NCBI RefSeq assembly: GCF_036246005.1
Contig: NZ_CP109171.1
Span: forward strand, 2,778,001-2,842,000
From: Streptomyces sp. NBC_01723
GTDB lineage: Bacteria; Actinomycetota; Actinomycetes; Streptomycetales; Streptomycetaceae
Reading direction: 5' to 3'
Length of the DNA: 64,000 nt
Shown here one piece after another: positions 25,125 to 35,363 of the stretch (position 1 is its first letter; each line of letters opens with the position of its first letter). Below the pieces are notes generated by a model. It saw only the letters and a list, made by a program, of their open reading frames with translations, searched no databases and had not been told where the DNA came from. The position numbers were made by a program, and so were the translations under genes.

Positions 25125-27772
25125 GCCGAGTCTCCGATCAGGGTGAGGAAGGCGTCCTCAAGGCGCCGGTGGGGGCCCACCGACTCCACGGGCACGTCCA
25201 GGCGGACGAGTTCGGGGATGAGGTCGCGGGCGGTGCCGGTGGAGTCGAGGCGGACCAGGAGGCCGCCGTCGGTGACGGCCGCCGAGGCCACTCCGGGCAG
25301 CGCGGCGACCTTCTCGGCGAGGGGCGCGTCCACGCGCGTGCGGGTGCCGACCAGCAGGGTGTCCCCGGAGCCGACGATCTCGCCGACCGGACCGGCCTGC
25401 ACGAGCCGGCCGTGGTCCATCACCACCAGGTGGGTGCAGCTCTGTTCGACCTCGGACAGCAGGTGGCTGGAGACGATGACGGTGCGTCCGGCCGCCGCGT
25501 AGCGGATCATCACCTCGCGCATCTCGCGGATCTGGGGCGGGTCGAGGCCGTTGGTCGGCTCGTCCAGGATCAGCAGGTCGGGCAGGCCCAGCATGGCCTG
25601 GGCGATGGCCAGGCGCTGGCGCATGCCCTGGGAGTAGGTGCGCACCGCGCGGGCGAGCGCGTCGCCGAGGCCGGCGATCTCCAGGGCCTCGTCGAGGTGG
25701 GCGTCCTCGGCCGGGCGTCCGGTGGCCCGCCAGTACAGCTCCAGGTTCTCCCGGCCGGACAGGTGGGGCAGGAAGCCCGCGCCCTCGACGAAGGCGCCGA
25801 CCCGGGAGAGCACCGGTGCGCCGGGCGCGATGGCGTGGCCGAAGACGCGGATGTCGCCGCCGTCCGGCGCGATCAGGCCCATCAGCATGCGCAGGGTCGT
25901 CGTCTTGCCCGCGCCGTTCGGTCCGAGGAGGCCGAGCACCTGGCCCTTCTCCACGCGGAAGGACAGGTCCCGTACGGCGTACCGGTCGGCGGACTTGGTG
26001 TACCGCTTGGTCAGGCCGGTGATCTGGAGGGGTACGTCGGCCAGCGCGGGGTCGGGGGGCGGGGCCGAGGTGCGGCGACGGGCGGTCAGCAGCAGGGCCG
26101 CGGCGACGGCGGCTCCCGCGAGGGGCGCCCACCAGACCCAGGCGGGCAGCCCGGCCGTCGCACCGGTGTCACCGAGGGCAGTCGGTACCGACAGGCCGCC
26201 CTCGAGGGAGACGGTGTAGGTGGCGGGGGCGGCCGGTGAGGCGTAGCCGAGGTCGGTGGAGGCGAGGACCAGGCGCAGCTTGTGGCCGCGCTCCACCTCG
26301 TGGTCGACGGCGGGCAGGGTGACCGTCACGTCCTTGCCGGCCCTGGCGTCAGCCACCTGCAGCGGCGTGACCAGTTGCGAGGGGAGCACCTGCTGGGCGC
26401 CGCCGGGGCCGACGTCGTACACCTTGGCGAAGAGCACGGCGTCCTCGGCGGTGGACTGCACGCGGACGGTCGCGGTGGGCGAGCCGGTGATCTGGAGGTC
26501 CTCGCGCAGGGGCGCCGACTCGAAGGCCGCGTACTGGCCGGGGAAGTCGAGGGAGATGCCGACGCCGAGCGAGGAGAGCTGGGAGAGACCGCCGGAGCCG
26601 CCGATGCCGGGCAGGGCGGAGACGGCGGGCGGGGCGGCGCCCGCCGGGTTCTCGAAGGTCTGCTCGCGTCCGCGCAGTTCGATCGCGCGCGGCTCGCGGC
26701 CGAGGCCGGGGTAGGAGTCGGCGCTCACGCCCTCCAGGCGGGGCTCGCCGTCGCCGCTGCCGGTGCCGACGGTGCGGGAGACGCGGAAGGCGGGGCCGGT
26801 GCCGGCCGACTCGTCGCCCTTCAGGTAGCGGTCGAACCACGCGTCGGTGCGGGCCTCGACGCGGTCGGTCTCCATGTCGCCGCCGTCGTGGCCGCCCGAG
26901 ACCCAGTCGACGTCCACGGGGGCGCCGTTGGCGCGGATCGCCTTGGCGGCGGCGTCGGCCTGGCCGAGCGGGAAGAGCGAGTCGGTCTGGCCCTGGGCCA
27001 GCAGTGTGGGTACGTCGATCCGGTCGCCGACGGCCTGCGGGCTGCGCGCCTGGAGGAGCTTCACCGCCGCGGCGTCCGGCTCCCCCTTCTCGGCGACGCG
27101 CTGGTACATGCGGCAGAGCGCGGGCTCGAACTTCTCGCAGCCGCCGCCCATGTTGACGAAGATGCCGGCCCAGAGCTTCTTGAAGACGCCGTTCGGGAAG
27201 AGGGCGTCCGCCAGGTTCCAGTACGTGATGGCGGGGGCGATGGCGTCCACGCGGTCGTCGTGCCCGGCGGCGAGCAGCGCGACGGCGCCGCCGTAGGAGC
27301 CCCCGGCCATGCCCACGCGGGGGTCGCCCTTGCCGTCCAGCCGGACCTCGGGCCGCCCGGCGAGCCAGTCGATCAGCCGGGACACGTCGGCGACCTCGCC
27401 GTCCGGGGCGTTGAGCCCGATCTTCCCGGTCGACCTGCCGAAGCCGCGCGCCGACCACGTCAGGACCGCGTACCCGTCCTGGGCGAGGCGCTCCGCCTGG
27501 TCCCGGACGTCGGCCTTGCTGCCGCCGAAGCCGTGCGCGAGCAGGACCGCGGGGCGACGGCCGTCGGAGCCGGCCGTGAAGTACGAGGTGTCCAGGCGCA
27601 CTCCGTCGCCCACTTCCACGACCCGGTCGGCGCGGTGCACCGGGGGCGGGTCGTCGCCGGCGACGGCCGTCCAGGTCCCGGCACCGGCGAGCACGACGAC
27701 GGCGGCCGCGGCGGAGAGTATCCGCCGCGGCCCCCGTAGCAGCCCTCGCACGCGGGGCAGTCGAAGATCCAT
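25121..27772 (-). CDS. fused S15/CocE-type alpha/beta hydrolase and ABC-transporter ATPase
   Basis: 883 residues. A membrane segment at about 19-38 precedes an extracytoplasmic alpha/beta hydrolase of the X-Pro dipeptidyl-peptidase/CocE type with a plausible triad: Ser159 in GGSYGG, Asp264 in TDSLF and His295 in SGGHDGG. A C-terminal beta-jelly-roll (about 400-525) follows, then a second membrane helix (about 544-563). A complete cytoplasmic ABC ATPase comes last: Walker A GPNGAGKT 617-624, signature YSQGMRQR 713-720, Walker B LLILDEP. One polypeptide thus joins an outside hydrolase to an inside ATPase. With the downstream permease it may import or export a peptide or ester that it also cleaves. 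Confidence 0.88.
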   Translation of the reverse strand: MDLRLPRVRGLLRGPRRILSAAAAVVVLAGAGTWTAVAGDDPPPVHRADRVVEVGDGVRLDTSYFTAGSDGRRPAVLLAHGFGGSKADVRDQAERLAQDGYAVLTWSARGFGRSTGKIGLNAPDGEVADVSRLIDWLAGRPEVRLDGKGDPRVGMAGGSYGGAVALLAAGHDDRVDAIAPAITYWNLADALFPNGVFKKLWAGIFVNMGGGCEKFEPALCRMYQRVAEKGEPDAAAVKLLQARSPQAVGDRIDVPTLLAQGQTDSLFPLGQADAAAKAIRANGAPVDVDWVSGGHDGGDMETDRVEARTDAWFDRYLKGDESAGTGPAFRVSRTVGTGSGDGEPRLEGVSADSYPGLGREPRAIELRGREQTFENPAGAAPPAVSALPGIGGSGGLSQLSSLGVGISLDFPGQYAAFESAPLREDLQITGSPTATVRVQSTAEDAVLFAKVYDVGPGGAQQVLPSQLVTPLQVADARAGKDVTVTLPAVDHEVERGHKLRLVLASTDLGYASPAAPATYTVSLEGGLSVPTALGDTGATAGLPAWVWWAPLAGAAVAAALLLTARRRTSAPPPDPALADVPLQITGLTKRYTKSADRYAVRDLSFRVEKGQVLGLLGPNGAGKTTTLRMLMGLIAPDGGDIRVFGHAIAPGAPVLSRVGAFVEGAGFLPHLSGRENLELYWRATGRPAEDAHLDEALEIAGLGDALARAVRTYSQGMRQRLAIAQAMLGLPDLLILDEPTNGLDPPQIREMREVMIRYAAAGRTVIVSSHLLSEVEQSCTHLVVMDHGRLVQAGPVGEIVGSGDTLLVGTRTRVDAPLAEKVAALPGVASAAVTDGGLLVRLDSTGTARDLIPELVRLDVPVESVGPHRRLEDAFLTLIGDSA

Positions 27773-27885
27773 GCGTCAACGGTACGGGCAGCCGCCGACA
27801 ACCGAGGCCCTCCCGGGGGTGAACCACCGCCCCTCCCAGGGACGTACGGGCGCGGTGGCGCGTACCGCGGGCGCGGTAGGCCGGG

Positions 27886-29313
27886 TCACGGCCCGGCGGG
27901 GTCCCCTACGTCGTCGGGGACGGAGACCAGCCAGCGGGTGTCCCGGCGCGGGCGCAGGTACAGGGCCCAGTACAGGGTGGCGACGGCCGTGATGCCCCCG
28001 GTCCACAGCAGGTGGGCCGCCTCCTGCTGGGTCAGGACGTAGGCGAGGACCGCGACGAGCAGGAGGGGCACCGCCGGCCACAGGGGCATGCGCCACGCGT
28101 GCGCGTGCCGGTGGACGCCGCGCCGGGCGAGCAGGGCGGCGACCGCCACGAGCAGGTACATGCCGGTGACGGAGACACCGGTGACGCCGTACAGGGTGTC
28201 CAGGTCGACGAAGCACAGGGCGGCGCCGGGCACGCCGACGGCGAGGGTGGCGACCCACGGGGAGCCGAACCGGCCGAGCCTGGCGAAGAGCCGGTTGACC
28301 GGCGCGGGCCACGCCTTGTCGCGGGCGGAGGCGAACAGGACGCGCGAGTTCTGGATGACCATCACGATGCCGGCGTTGATGATGGCGAGGGCCACGCAGA
28401 GGCTGACGAAGGTGCCGACGGCGGAGTTGGACCAGGCGGTGACCATGGCACCGATGTCGCCGCCGGTCAGCTCCGCGAGGTCGGAGGCGCCGAGGGTGAT
28501 GGCGACGACCGGGACGAGGATGATCACGGCGGAGATGCCGAGCGTGGCGAGCACGGTGCGGGCGACGTTGCGGCGCGGGTCCTCCAACTCCTCGGAGAGG
28601 TAGACCGCGGTGGAGAAGCCCTGGGTGACGAAGAGGGCGATGGCGAGCCCGGAGACGACCAGCATCCCCGTCACGGGGTCCGCGCCGCCGTCCGCGCCGC
28701 CCACCTCCATGGAGGCGAGGCTGCCGAGGCCGCGCTCGCCGTGGGCGAAGCCCAGCACCGCGACGACGGCCGCGGCGATGACCTCCAGGACGAGGAAGAC
28801 GCCGGTGATCCAGGCGTTGGCCCGCAGGTCGAGCAGGCCGGCGAGGGTGGCCAGCGCCATGACGCCCGCGCCCGCGAGGGACGGGTCGAGGTGCACGACC
28901 GGGGCGAGGTAGTCGGCCGTGCCCATCGCGATCACCGGCGGCACGATCATGACGACCAGCAGGGACAGCACGAAGACCAGCCAGCCCGCCAGCCGACCGG
29001 CGAGGGTCGACACCATGGCGTACTCGCCGCCCGCGCTGGGGATGAGGGTGCCCAGCTCCGAGTAGCAGAACGCCACGGCGACGCAGAGGAGGGAGCCGAC
29101 GGCGATGGTCAGCGCGGTGGCGGTGCCGAGCGAGCCGAACAGGTCGGGGACCACCACGAACAGCGTGGAGGCGGGGGTCACGCAGGAGAGCGTGAGGAGC
29201 GTGCCGCCGACGACCCCGATGGACCGCTTCAGCGTCCGCGACCGGTCCGGATGGTCCCCGAGGTCCTCGGGTGCCGTCGCGGCGGTCTGGGCGGGACGGA
29301 GCGTGTCGGTCAT
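27886..29313 (-). CDS. APC-superfamily amino acid permease
   Basis: 475 residues with about 12 membrane segments. The first segments (RSIGVVGGTLLTLSCVTPAS) and the region YSELGTLIPSAGGEYAMVST match the APC amino-acid permease family. It imports amino acids, possibly branched-chain or related, driven by protons; the substrate cannot be read from the sequence. It lies immediately downstream of mmsA on the same strand (289 bp and an intrinsic terminator between them), so it is probably transcribed separately. Confidence 0.88.
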   Translation of the reverse strand: MTDTLRPAQTAATAPEDLGDHPDRSRTLKRSIGVVGGTLLTLSCVTPASTLFVVVPDLFGSLGTATALTIAVGSLLCVAVAFCYSELGTLIPSAGGEYAMVSTLAGRLAGWLVFVLSLLVVMIVPPVIAMGTADYLAPVVHLDPSLAGAGVMALATLAGLLDLRANAWITGVFLVLEVIAAAVVAVLGFAHGERGLGSLASMEVGGADGGADPVTGMLVVSGLAIALFVTQGFSTAVYLSEELEDPRRNVARTVLATLGISAVIILVPVVAITLGASDLAELTGGDIGAMVTAWSNSAVGTFVSLCVALAIINAGIVMVIQNSRVLFASARDKAWPAPVNRLFARLGRFGSPWVATLAVGVPGAALCFVDLDTLYGVTGVSVTGMYLLVAVAALLARRGVHRHAHAWRMPLWPAVPLLLVAVLAYVLTQQEAAHLLWTGGITAVATLYWALYLRPRRDTRWLVSVPDDVGDPAGP

Positions 29314-29541
29314 ACGCGGTTTCCGATCGACTCGTGCGGCACGGTGCGCGGCGGAGCGCCACCGCCTCCGGTTCGCTCCCGCGGCAAGATGGAATACCGA
29401 CGGAAACCAGTGCGTCAATGGCTGTTCATCTACGGAATCCGTCGTCTGAGACGCGCAAAGCTTTCGAAAACGGCATCAGATGCATAGGCCCAGCGGCCAT
29501 ACCGGGTGCGCGGGATCCGTTGCGGACGGAGGGAAAAAAAT

Positions 29542-29570
29542 ACGGCCGTCCGAATAACGGACGGCCGTAC
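29542..29570 (-). terminator. intrinsic terminator of mmsA with T-tract
   Basis: 12-bp perfect arms (TACGGCCGTCCG, 29542-29553, and complement 29559-29570), 5-nt loop. On the minus strand it is followed by a run of eight T (29534-29541), which is unusually canonical for Streptomyces. Confidence 0.92.
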
Positions 29571-29602
29571 GGGGCTTCCCCCGGGCTTTCCCGGGGAGTG
29601 CC

Positions 29603-31105
<1,503 letters not shown>

Positions 31106-31452
31106 GACCGAGAACTCCTTCACAGATGGCGGCGACGGGTACAGACGTGCCGTTCGTACAGCTCAGGGCCTTTGACCACGGACGGTCCGGTCGCGGTCTC
31201 GGCCATGTCTCCATCTCACCAGGCGTGGGCCTTCCCACGCGCCCGACACAGTGTCTGCGGTTTGGGTGCGGGCGTAGACACATGTCGCGGGCGTACGGCA
31301 GGGCGGGGCACCGTGGGCGCTCGCCGCGGACGATTCGGCTCGTTGTTCGGAGCGTCGCTCGTTGTACTGGAATGCGGGCGACACAGTGGTCGTCGCGTGT
31401 ACGGGGCGCCGCCTTGATCAAGCTGGTGTCTTCTGCGAATGGAGACGCCGTC
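31106..31452. other. non-coding divergent region between mmsA and the condensation-domain gene
   Basis: About 350 bp containing the divergent promoters. Base composition falls and becomes uneven beyond 31250. I see no gene and no clear operator. It marks the left boundary of the accessory segment. Confidence 0.5.
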
Positions 31453-32916
31453 ATGCGAGTTTGCGACATTCAGCGGTGTGAGGTGCGGCCGGGGCGGCTG
31501 GTCGAGTTCACATTCAGTGAGGCGACCGTGGGGGCCATGGCGTCACTGGCGCCGGACCCGCGGCCGCCGGCGTACATCCAGGAGTCGCACATCAGGACAG
31601 CGCGGTCGGTGCGTGAGGGTGGGTTGTTCGTGCCGACGTGGCTGGGGGCGGCGTTCGATCTGCCGGGCCGGGTGGATCTCGATGTGCTGGAGCGGGCGTT
31701 GCGGGGCTGGACGCTGCGCCATGAGACGCTGCGCAGCGGCTTCAGGTGGGCCGGTGACGAGATGCAGCGGTTCACGCTGCGCGAGGGCGATGTTTCGCTG
31801 CGGCGCGAGGTGGTCGGTGACTTCGCGGACGCGGGCGCGCTGGTCCGCTATCTGCAGAACCGATTCGACACGGCAGCGGACGCGCTTCGCTGGCCGAACC
31901 TGATTTACACCGCGGTCGTCCGGGACGATTCCACGAGCGTGTACATGGCTTTCGATCACACGAACGTGGATGCCTACTCCCTGCAGCGCATTCCGGAGGA
32001 GATCCACGAGCTGTACACGGCGGGTCTCACGGGGCGGCCCGTGGCCGGGATGCCGAGGGGGAGCTATGTAGATTTCTGCCGGCAGGAGCGGAGGGACGCG
32101 GACGGGATCGGCGACACCCATGCGATCGTCGCGCGCTGGCGGGAATTCATCGGCCGATGCGGTGGGCGGCTGCCGGCGTTCCCCGTCGACCTCGGCCTGC
32201 GGCCCGGTGATGTGCTGCCTGCGCAGAAACTGGTGTGTGAGCCGCTCGTCGACGCGAACGCGGCCGCGGCGTTCGAGGCGTACTGCCGGCCCTACGGCGG
32301 CAGCCTGGTGGGGATCCTGGCCGCGACGAGTCTGATCGTCCACGAGCTCGGCGGCGAACCCGTCTACCGCACGGTCGTGCCGTTCCATACCCGGCTGAAG
32401 TCGGCGTGGTCGGATTCGGTGGGCTGGTACGTCGGTGGCGCGCCCATCGAGGTGCCCGCGGCGCGGGACTTCCGCGGGGCGCTGGAGACGGTTCGCGCCG
32501 AGTTGCGGGCCAACCGGTCGCTGGCGCGCATTCCGCTGGCCCGGGTACTGCCGCTGCTGGGCGCGGATTTCCGCCCGACCTCGCCCGACTTGTACTCGAT
32601 CGTGTCGTACGTGGATGCCCGCCTGCTCCCCGGATCGTCCCGCTGGACCGAGAGCAAGGCGTACGGGCTGATCAGGGTTTCGTACGGCGACCAGGTGTGC
32701 GTATGGGTCAACCGGCTGCACGAAGGGCTGTGGTTCGCCTGCCGCTACCCGGACACCGACATCGCTTACAAGAACGTGCGCCGGTACGTCGAGAGGCTGC
32801 GGGACGTGATCGCGTCCGTGCCCACACATGACGCCTCTCCGCCGCCCAGCCGGCGCCCCGTTGACACAACGCCACTGTCTTTGAGCGGTGTTGGTGCGGC
32901 GCCAGGACGCACGTGA
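31453..32916 (+). CDS. stand-alone condensation-domain (NRPS C-type / PapA-like) acyltransferase
   Basis: 487 residues, the size of one condensation domain. Core features: RHETLRSGF (89-97) and the active-site region AFDHTNVDAY. This corresponds to HHxxxDG but with Asp168 for the first His and Ala174 for Gly, keeping the catalytic His169 and Asp173. No carrier, adenylation or thioesterase domain is present nearby. Such free-standing enzymes make esters or amides from acyl-thioesters. ATG 31453 follows GGAG. Codon choice is less GC3-biased than in the flanking core genes, which suggests acquisition. It heads the small-secreted-protein cluster; a link to it is only positional. Confidence 0.8.
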   Translation: MRVCDIQRCEVRPGRLVEFTFSEATVGAMASLAPDPRPPAYIQESHIRTARSVREGGLFVPTWLGAAFDLPGRVDLDVLERALRGWTLRHETLRSGFRWAGDEMQRFTLREGDVSLRREVVGDFADAGALVRYLQNRFDTAADALRWPNLIYTAVVRDDSTSVYMAFDHTNVDAYSLQRIPEEIHELYTAGLTGRPVAGMPRGSYVDFCRQERRDADGIGDTHAIVARWREFIGRCGGRLPAFPVDLGLRPGDVLPAQKLVCEPLVDANAAAAFEAYCRPYGGSLVGILAATSLIVHELGGEPVYRTVVPFHTRLKSAWSDSVGWYVGGAPIEVPAARDFRGALETVRAELRANRSLARIPLARVLPLLGADFRPTSPDLYSIVSYVDARLLPGSSRWTESKAYGLIRVSYGDQVCVWVNRLHEGLWFACRYPDTDIAYKNVRRYVERLRDVIASVPTHDASPPPSRRPVDTTPLSLSGVGAAPGRT

Positions 32917-32922
32917 CAGTCA

Positions 32923-32939
32923 ATTCACACGATGTGAAT
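32923..32939. promoter_or_regulatory. palindrome ATTCACA-N3-TGTGAAT, possible operator
   Basis: Perfect 7-bp arms with a CGA centre, 7 bp after the condensation-gene stop codon and 180 bp upstream of the first small secreted-protein gene. GC-poor relative to its surroundings. Confidence 0.45.
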
Positions 32940-33118
32940 GCATCTACTGCAGAGCAACCCAGCTTTTAATACGGGGATTTACCGCCACCCGGTGACACCG
33001 TCAATTCGTTGTCTCCCGAGAGGGACGGGCGGCATGGAAGGCCCTTGATTACTGATAGCGTTCGGCCAGTCACGGTAGGCAATCAGCCTCTCTGTACGAG
33101 CGGAAATCCGAGGGTCTT

Positions 33119-33364
33119 ATGCGCAAGCTTCAGCATGTCGTGATCGCAGCAGTGGCGGCGGCGGGTGGCCTGTCCGCCGCCGGCGCCGGCACCGCCGTCG
33201 CCGACACCTCCGACAACGCGCCGAAGGTGTACGACCTCTACCGCCCCTACCAGGAGTGCAGCCCGCAGACGGTGTCCCAGAACGACATCCCGATCGGCGT
33301 GCTCGGCATCGCCGGGACCCTGGACACGACCTGCGACCAGTACAACAACGACTTCTCCGGCTGA
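33119..33364 (+). CDS. small secreted protein, ECSPQ family (81 residues)
   Basis: A signal peptide (MRKLQHVVIAAVAAAGGLSA) ends near AVA-DTS (residue 29). The mature protein is only 52 residues, with L-Y-R-P-Y-Q-E-C-S-P-Q at 40-50 and cysteines 47 and 72, 25 residues apart. The same module with identical cysteine spacing is found at the C-terminus of the protein at 35906-36385. The stretch DIPIGVLGIAG between the cysteines resembles [11 protein letters not shown] of rodlin B, so distant rodlin relationship is possible. The next gene starts 60 bp later. Role unknown; a surface protein is likely. Confidence 0.78.
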   Translation: MRKLQHVVIAAVAAAGGLSAAGAGTAVADTSDNAPKVYDLYRPYQECSPQTVSQNDIPIGVLGIAGTLDTTCDQYNNDFSG

Positions 33365-33423
33365 GCCCGGCCCGCCCGGTGTCCGGGCACACCGGGGCAC
33401 TCCTACGAAGGAAAGCGCATCAC

Positions 33424-33780
33424 ATGTTCAGCGGGAAGAAGATGACGGCGGTCACGGTGCTCGCCGGCGGCCTCGCCATGGCCTGCGCCGGCCTCGCCCA
33501 CGCGCACGCCGCGAAGGACCCGGGAGCCTGCACTCGCGACCTCTTGGGTGGCTTCACCTGCAGTCAGCGGATCCACGGCCAGCTCTCCGAGGACGGTGAA
33601 GTCCCCCACCAGGAGACGTGCACGCCGGTGCAGCCCCTCACGTTGCCTGCCGCCCTGGGCCAGGGGCAGCTGCAACTGGGGCCCAAGGTGACCTGTTCCC
33701 CCACCACCACGGGAGCGACCGACGAGGTCGAGAGCGGACAGGGACCGTTCGGCCTGCAGTCCCAAGTCCTGCATGGGTGA
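33424..33780 (+). CDS. small secreted four-cysteine protein (118 residues)
   Basis: ATG 33424 follows AAGGAAAG. A signal peptide starts MFSGKKMTAVTVLAGGLAMA and ends near AHAHA (about 29). Four mature cysteines are at 36, 46, 66 and 91, with a DGE..HQETC segment and a GPKVTCS segment. The protein at 34513-34848 has the same pattern (36, 43, 65, 95), so the two are paralogues. An oxidised, disulphide-bonded extracellular fold is likely. It pairs with the preceding MRKLQ gene, and that two-gene arrangement recurs just downstream. Function not recognised. Confidence 0.78.
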   Translation: MFSGKKMTAVTVLAGGLAMACAGLAHAHAAKDPGACTRDLLGGFTCSQRIHGQLSEDGEVPHQETCTPVQPLTLPAALGQGQLQLGPKVTCSPTTTGATDEVESGQGPFGLQSQVLHG

Positions 33781-33933
33781 CCCTTCCGGCAGGCATCGCG
33801 CCTGAGCGGGCGACACGACGCATGGGTCGACACGGCGCGTAAGGCACAGATCCCGACATATGACGAAATGCGTGTATAGGCTAACGCTCAGTAGTCAAGC
33901 CGGGCTTCGTGCCCGAGTACGGAAAGGTCACTC

Positions 33934-34269
33934 ATGCGTAAGTTTCAGCGTGCCGCGGTCGTAGCCATGGCGGTTGCGGGGCTGTCGGCGTTCGGTGCCG
34001 GGGCCAGCTTCGCCGGTGAGGGCGACGCGCCCGCGCCGGTCACCGCCGTGGCCAACTCGTCGGCCAACGCGCTGGCGGTCAGCGGCGGTTACTACTTCGC
34101 GCCGCCGGCTCAGCCTGAGGCCGCACCTCAGGCCGCGCCGCAGGCTGAGCCTCAGGCCGCGCCGCAGGCTGAGCCTCAGGCCGCACCTCAGGCTGAGCCG
34201 CAGGCCGCGCCGGAGCAGGAGCGGCACGCCGGGCCCGAGCAGTACGGCCACGAGGGCGAAGGCCAGTAA
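33934..34269 (+). CDS. small secreted Pro/Gln/Ala-repeat protein (111 residues)
   Basis: ATG 33934 after GGAAAGG. A signal peptide (MRKFQRAAVVAMAVAGLSAF) ends near SFA-GEG (27). The mature part has about 30 ordinary residues, then AAPQAEPQ-type repeats (60-93) and a His/Glu/Gly tail. There are no cysteines. Repeats of this kind are common in wall-spanning or surface-exposed proteins. The MRKxQ start and position upstream of a four-cysteine protein gene mirror the 33119/33424 pair. Confidence 0.75.
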   Translation: MRKFQRAAVVAMAVAGLSAFGAGASFAGEGDAPAPVTAVANSSANALAVSGGYYFAPPAQPEAAPQAAPQAEPQAAPQAEPQAAPQAEPQAAPEQERHAGPEQYGHEGEGQ

Positions 34270-34512
34270 AGACGTTACCGGGAGTTCATACTCTCGGTGC
34301 CGCCACGGGCTCACCGGCCCGTGGCGAACGCAGCCCGGACACGCCACGGTTGATCAGTGCGCGCGTCCGGGCTGCGGCCAATTCGGCCGCCGGTCGCAGC
34401 TGACAGCGCGTCCAGGCGCCGACTGATCGGTTCCGACACCTTCACGGGCCCGGGCGCACACCGGTCAACGGCAACCAGCGCCCGGGCCCTATCCGGTAAA
34501 GGAATGCAGCAC

Positions 34513-34848
34513 ATGTTCACTCCGCGGAAGATCGCCGTCATCTCGGGGATCGTCGGAAGTCTCGCCGCCCTCTGTGCCGGCGCCGGGCACGCGTACGCGG
34601 ACGGAGGCGCCGGTGACTGCGAGAGCAGGGACGGGGTCTGCGTCCGCAAGAGCGAGACTCGCGTCGACAAGGACGGCGAGCACGTCCTCAGGCAGGATCA
34701 GCGCTGCTCGACGATCGACCGGCCGAACGTGGTGTTCCAGGAGCACCAGCTGCTCGGCGACGGAGGGTCGGCCGGCGCCGGGCCGGTGGTGGACTGCTCC
34801 AACACGGCGAAGCTGCCGAAGGGGTTCAAGAAGCCGCACTTCGCATGA
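34513..34848 (+). CDS. small secreted four-cysteine protein (111 residues), paralogue of 33424-33780
   Basis: ATG 34513 is 9 nt after AAAGGA; an ATG at 34504 would sit on that site. Signal peptide to about AYA-DGG (29). Mature cysteines 36, 43, 65 and 95 with DGEHVLRQDQRCS and GPVVDCSN align with its paralogue. The 243 bp upstream (34270-34512) hold no gene and probably its promoter. A strong terminator follows at 34861, so this gene ends the plus-strand run. Confidence 0.78.
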   Translation: MFTPRKIAVISGIVGSLAALCAGAGHAYADGGAGDCESRDGVCVRKSETRVDKDGEHVLRQDQRCSTIDRPNVVFQEHQLLGDGGSAGAGPVVDCSNTAKLPKGFKKPHFA

Positions 34849-34860
34849 GCGCTGCCGGCG

Positions 34861-34900
34861 AATGCCGGGCCGGGATCATTCCCGGCCCGGCATTTTCTTT
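34861..34900 (+). terminator. strong intrinsic terminator after the second four-cysteine gene
   Basis: Perfect 15-bp arms (AATGCCGGGCCGGGA, 34861-34875, and complement 34880-34894), 4-nt loop, then TTCTTT. Confidence 0.92.
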
Positions 34901-34968
34901 GCCCCCCCCCGCAGCCATGGCGACGCGAACGAGCGCCGGCGCCAAAGGGGCGCTCCGCCCATGCAAAA

Positions 34969-34996
34969 GCGGGCGCCCCGTAACCGGGACGCCCGC
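34969..34996 (-). terminator. terminator of the minus-strand NGEGNPGAQ gene
   Basis: 12-bp arms (34969-34980, 34985-34996) with one mismatch and a 4-nt loop, followed on the minus strand by TTTT; 24 bp beyond the stop at 35020. Confidence 0.8.
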
Positions 34997-35019
34997 AGCC
35001 CACGTCTGTGGGCCGGCCT

Positions 35020-35298
35020 TCAGCCGCCGACCGCGTTGTTGCAGCCCATCGTCGAGCCCAGGGAAGTCTGCTGCGCGCCCGGGTTGCCCTCGCCGTTCAG
35101 CAGGTTGCCGCCCAGGCCGTTGCCGATGCCCACCTGACCGAGGATGTCGATGTTGCTGTCGTGCGACCCACAGCTGCTGCTCTGGCTGATGGTGTAACCG
35201 CCGTTGCCGCCCTGGTCGGCATGGGCTGTGCCGACACCCAGGAGCCCAGCGCTCCCGAACGCGGCGACGAGGACGGCGGCCATGCGGAGGTTGTGCAT
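35020..35298 (-). CDS. small secreted protein, NGEGNPGAQ family, copy 1 (92 residues)
   Basis: ATG 35298. Signal peptide MHNLRMAAVLVAAFGSAGLL to about AHA-DQG (27). The mature protein has a short Gly-rich start, SCGSHDSNIDILGQVGIGNG and the block LNGEGNPGAQ, ending near MGCNN. Cysteines 43 and 86 are 43 residues apart, exactly as in the paralogues at 35442 and 37719. The hydrophobic NIDILGQVG strand and Asn/Gly-rich body suggest a beta-rich, possibly self-associating surface protein. I do not recognise a named family; small insoluble Streptomyces wall proteins such as NepA are worth comparing. Confidence 0.8.
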   Translation of the reverse strand: MHNLRMAAVLVAAFGSAGLLGVGTAHADQGGNGGYTISQSSSCGSHDSNIDILGQVGIGNGLGGNLLNGEGNPGAQQTSLGSTMGCNNAVGG

Positions 35299-35363
35299 GT
35301 CATCTCCGGTGGAGTGAGGTGGAGAACAATCGGCTTTACTACGGCAGCGAAGGCCGATGCGAA

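Noticed and set aside
25169..26239. Long plus-strand frame opposite the ABC ATPase
   Set aside because: It is the mirror of conserved Walker A/B and signature codons on the other strand; composition (Gly/Val/Ala/Asp) is typical of a shadow frame.
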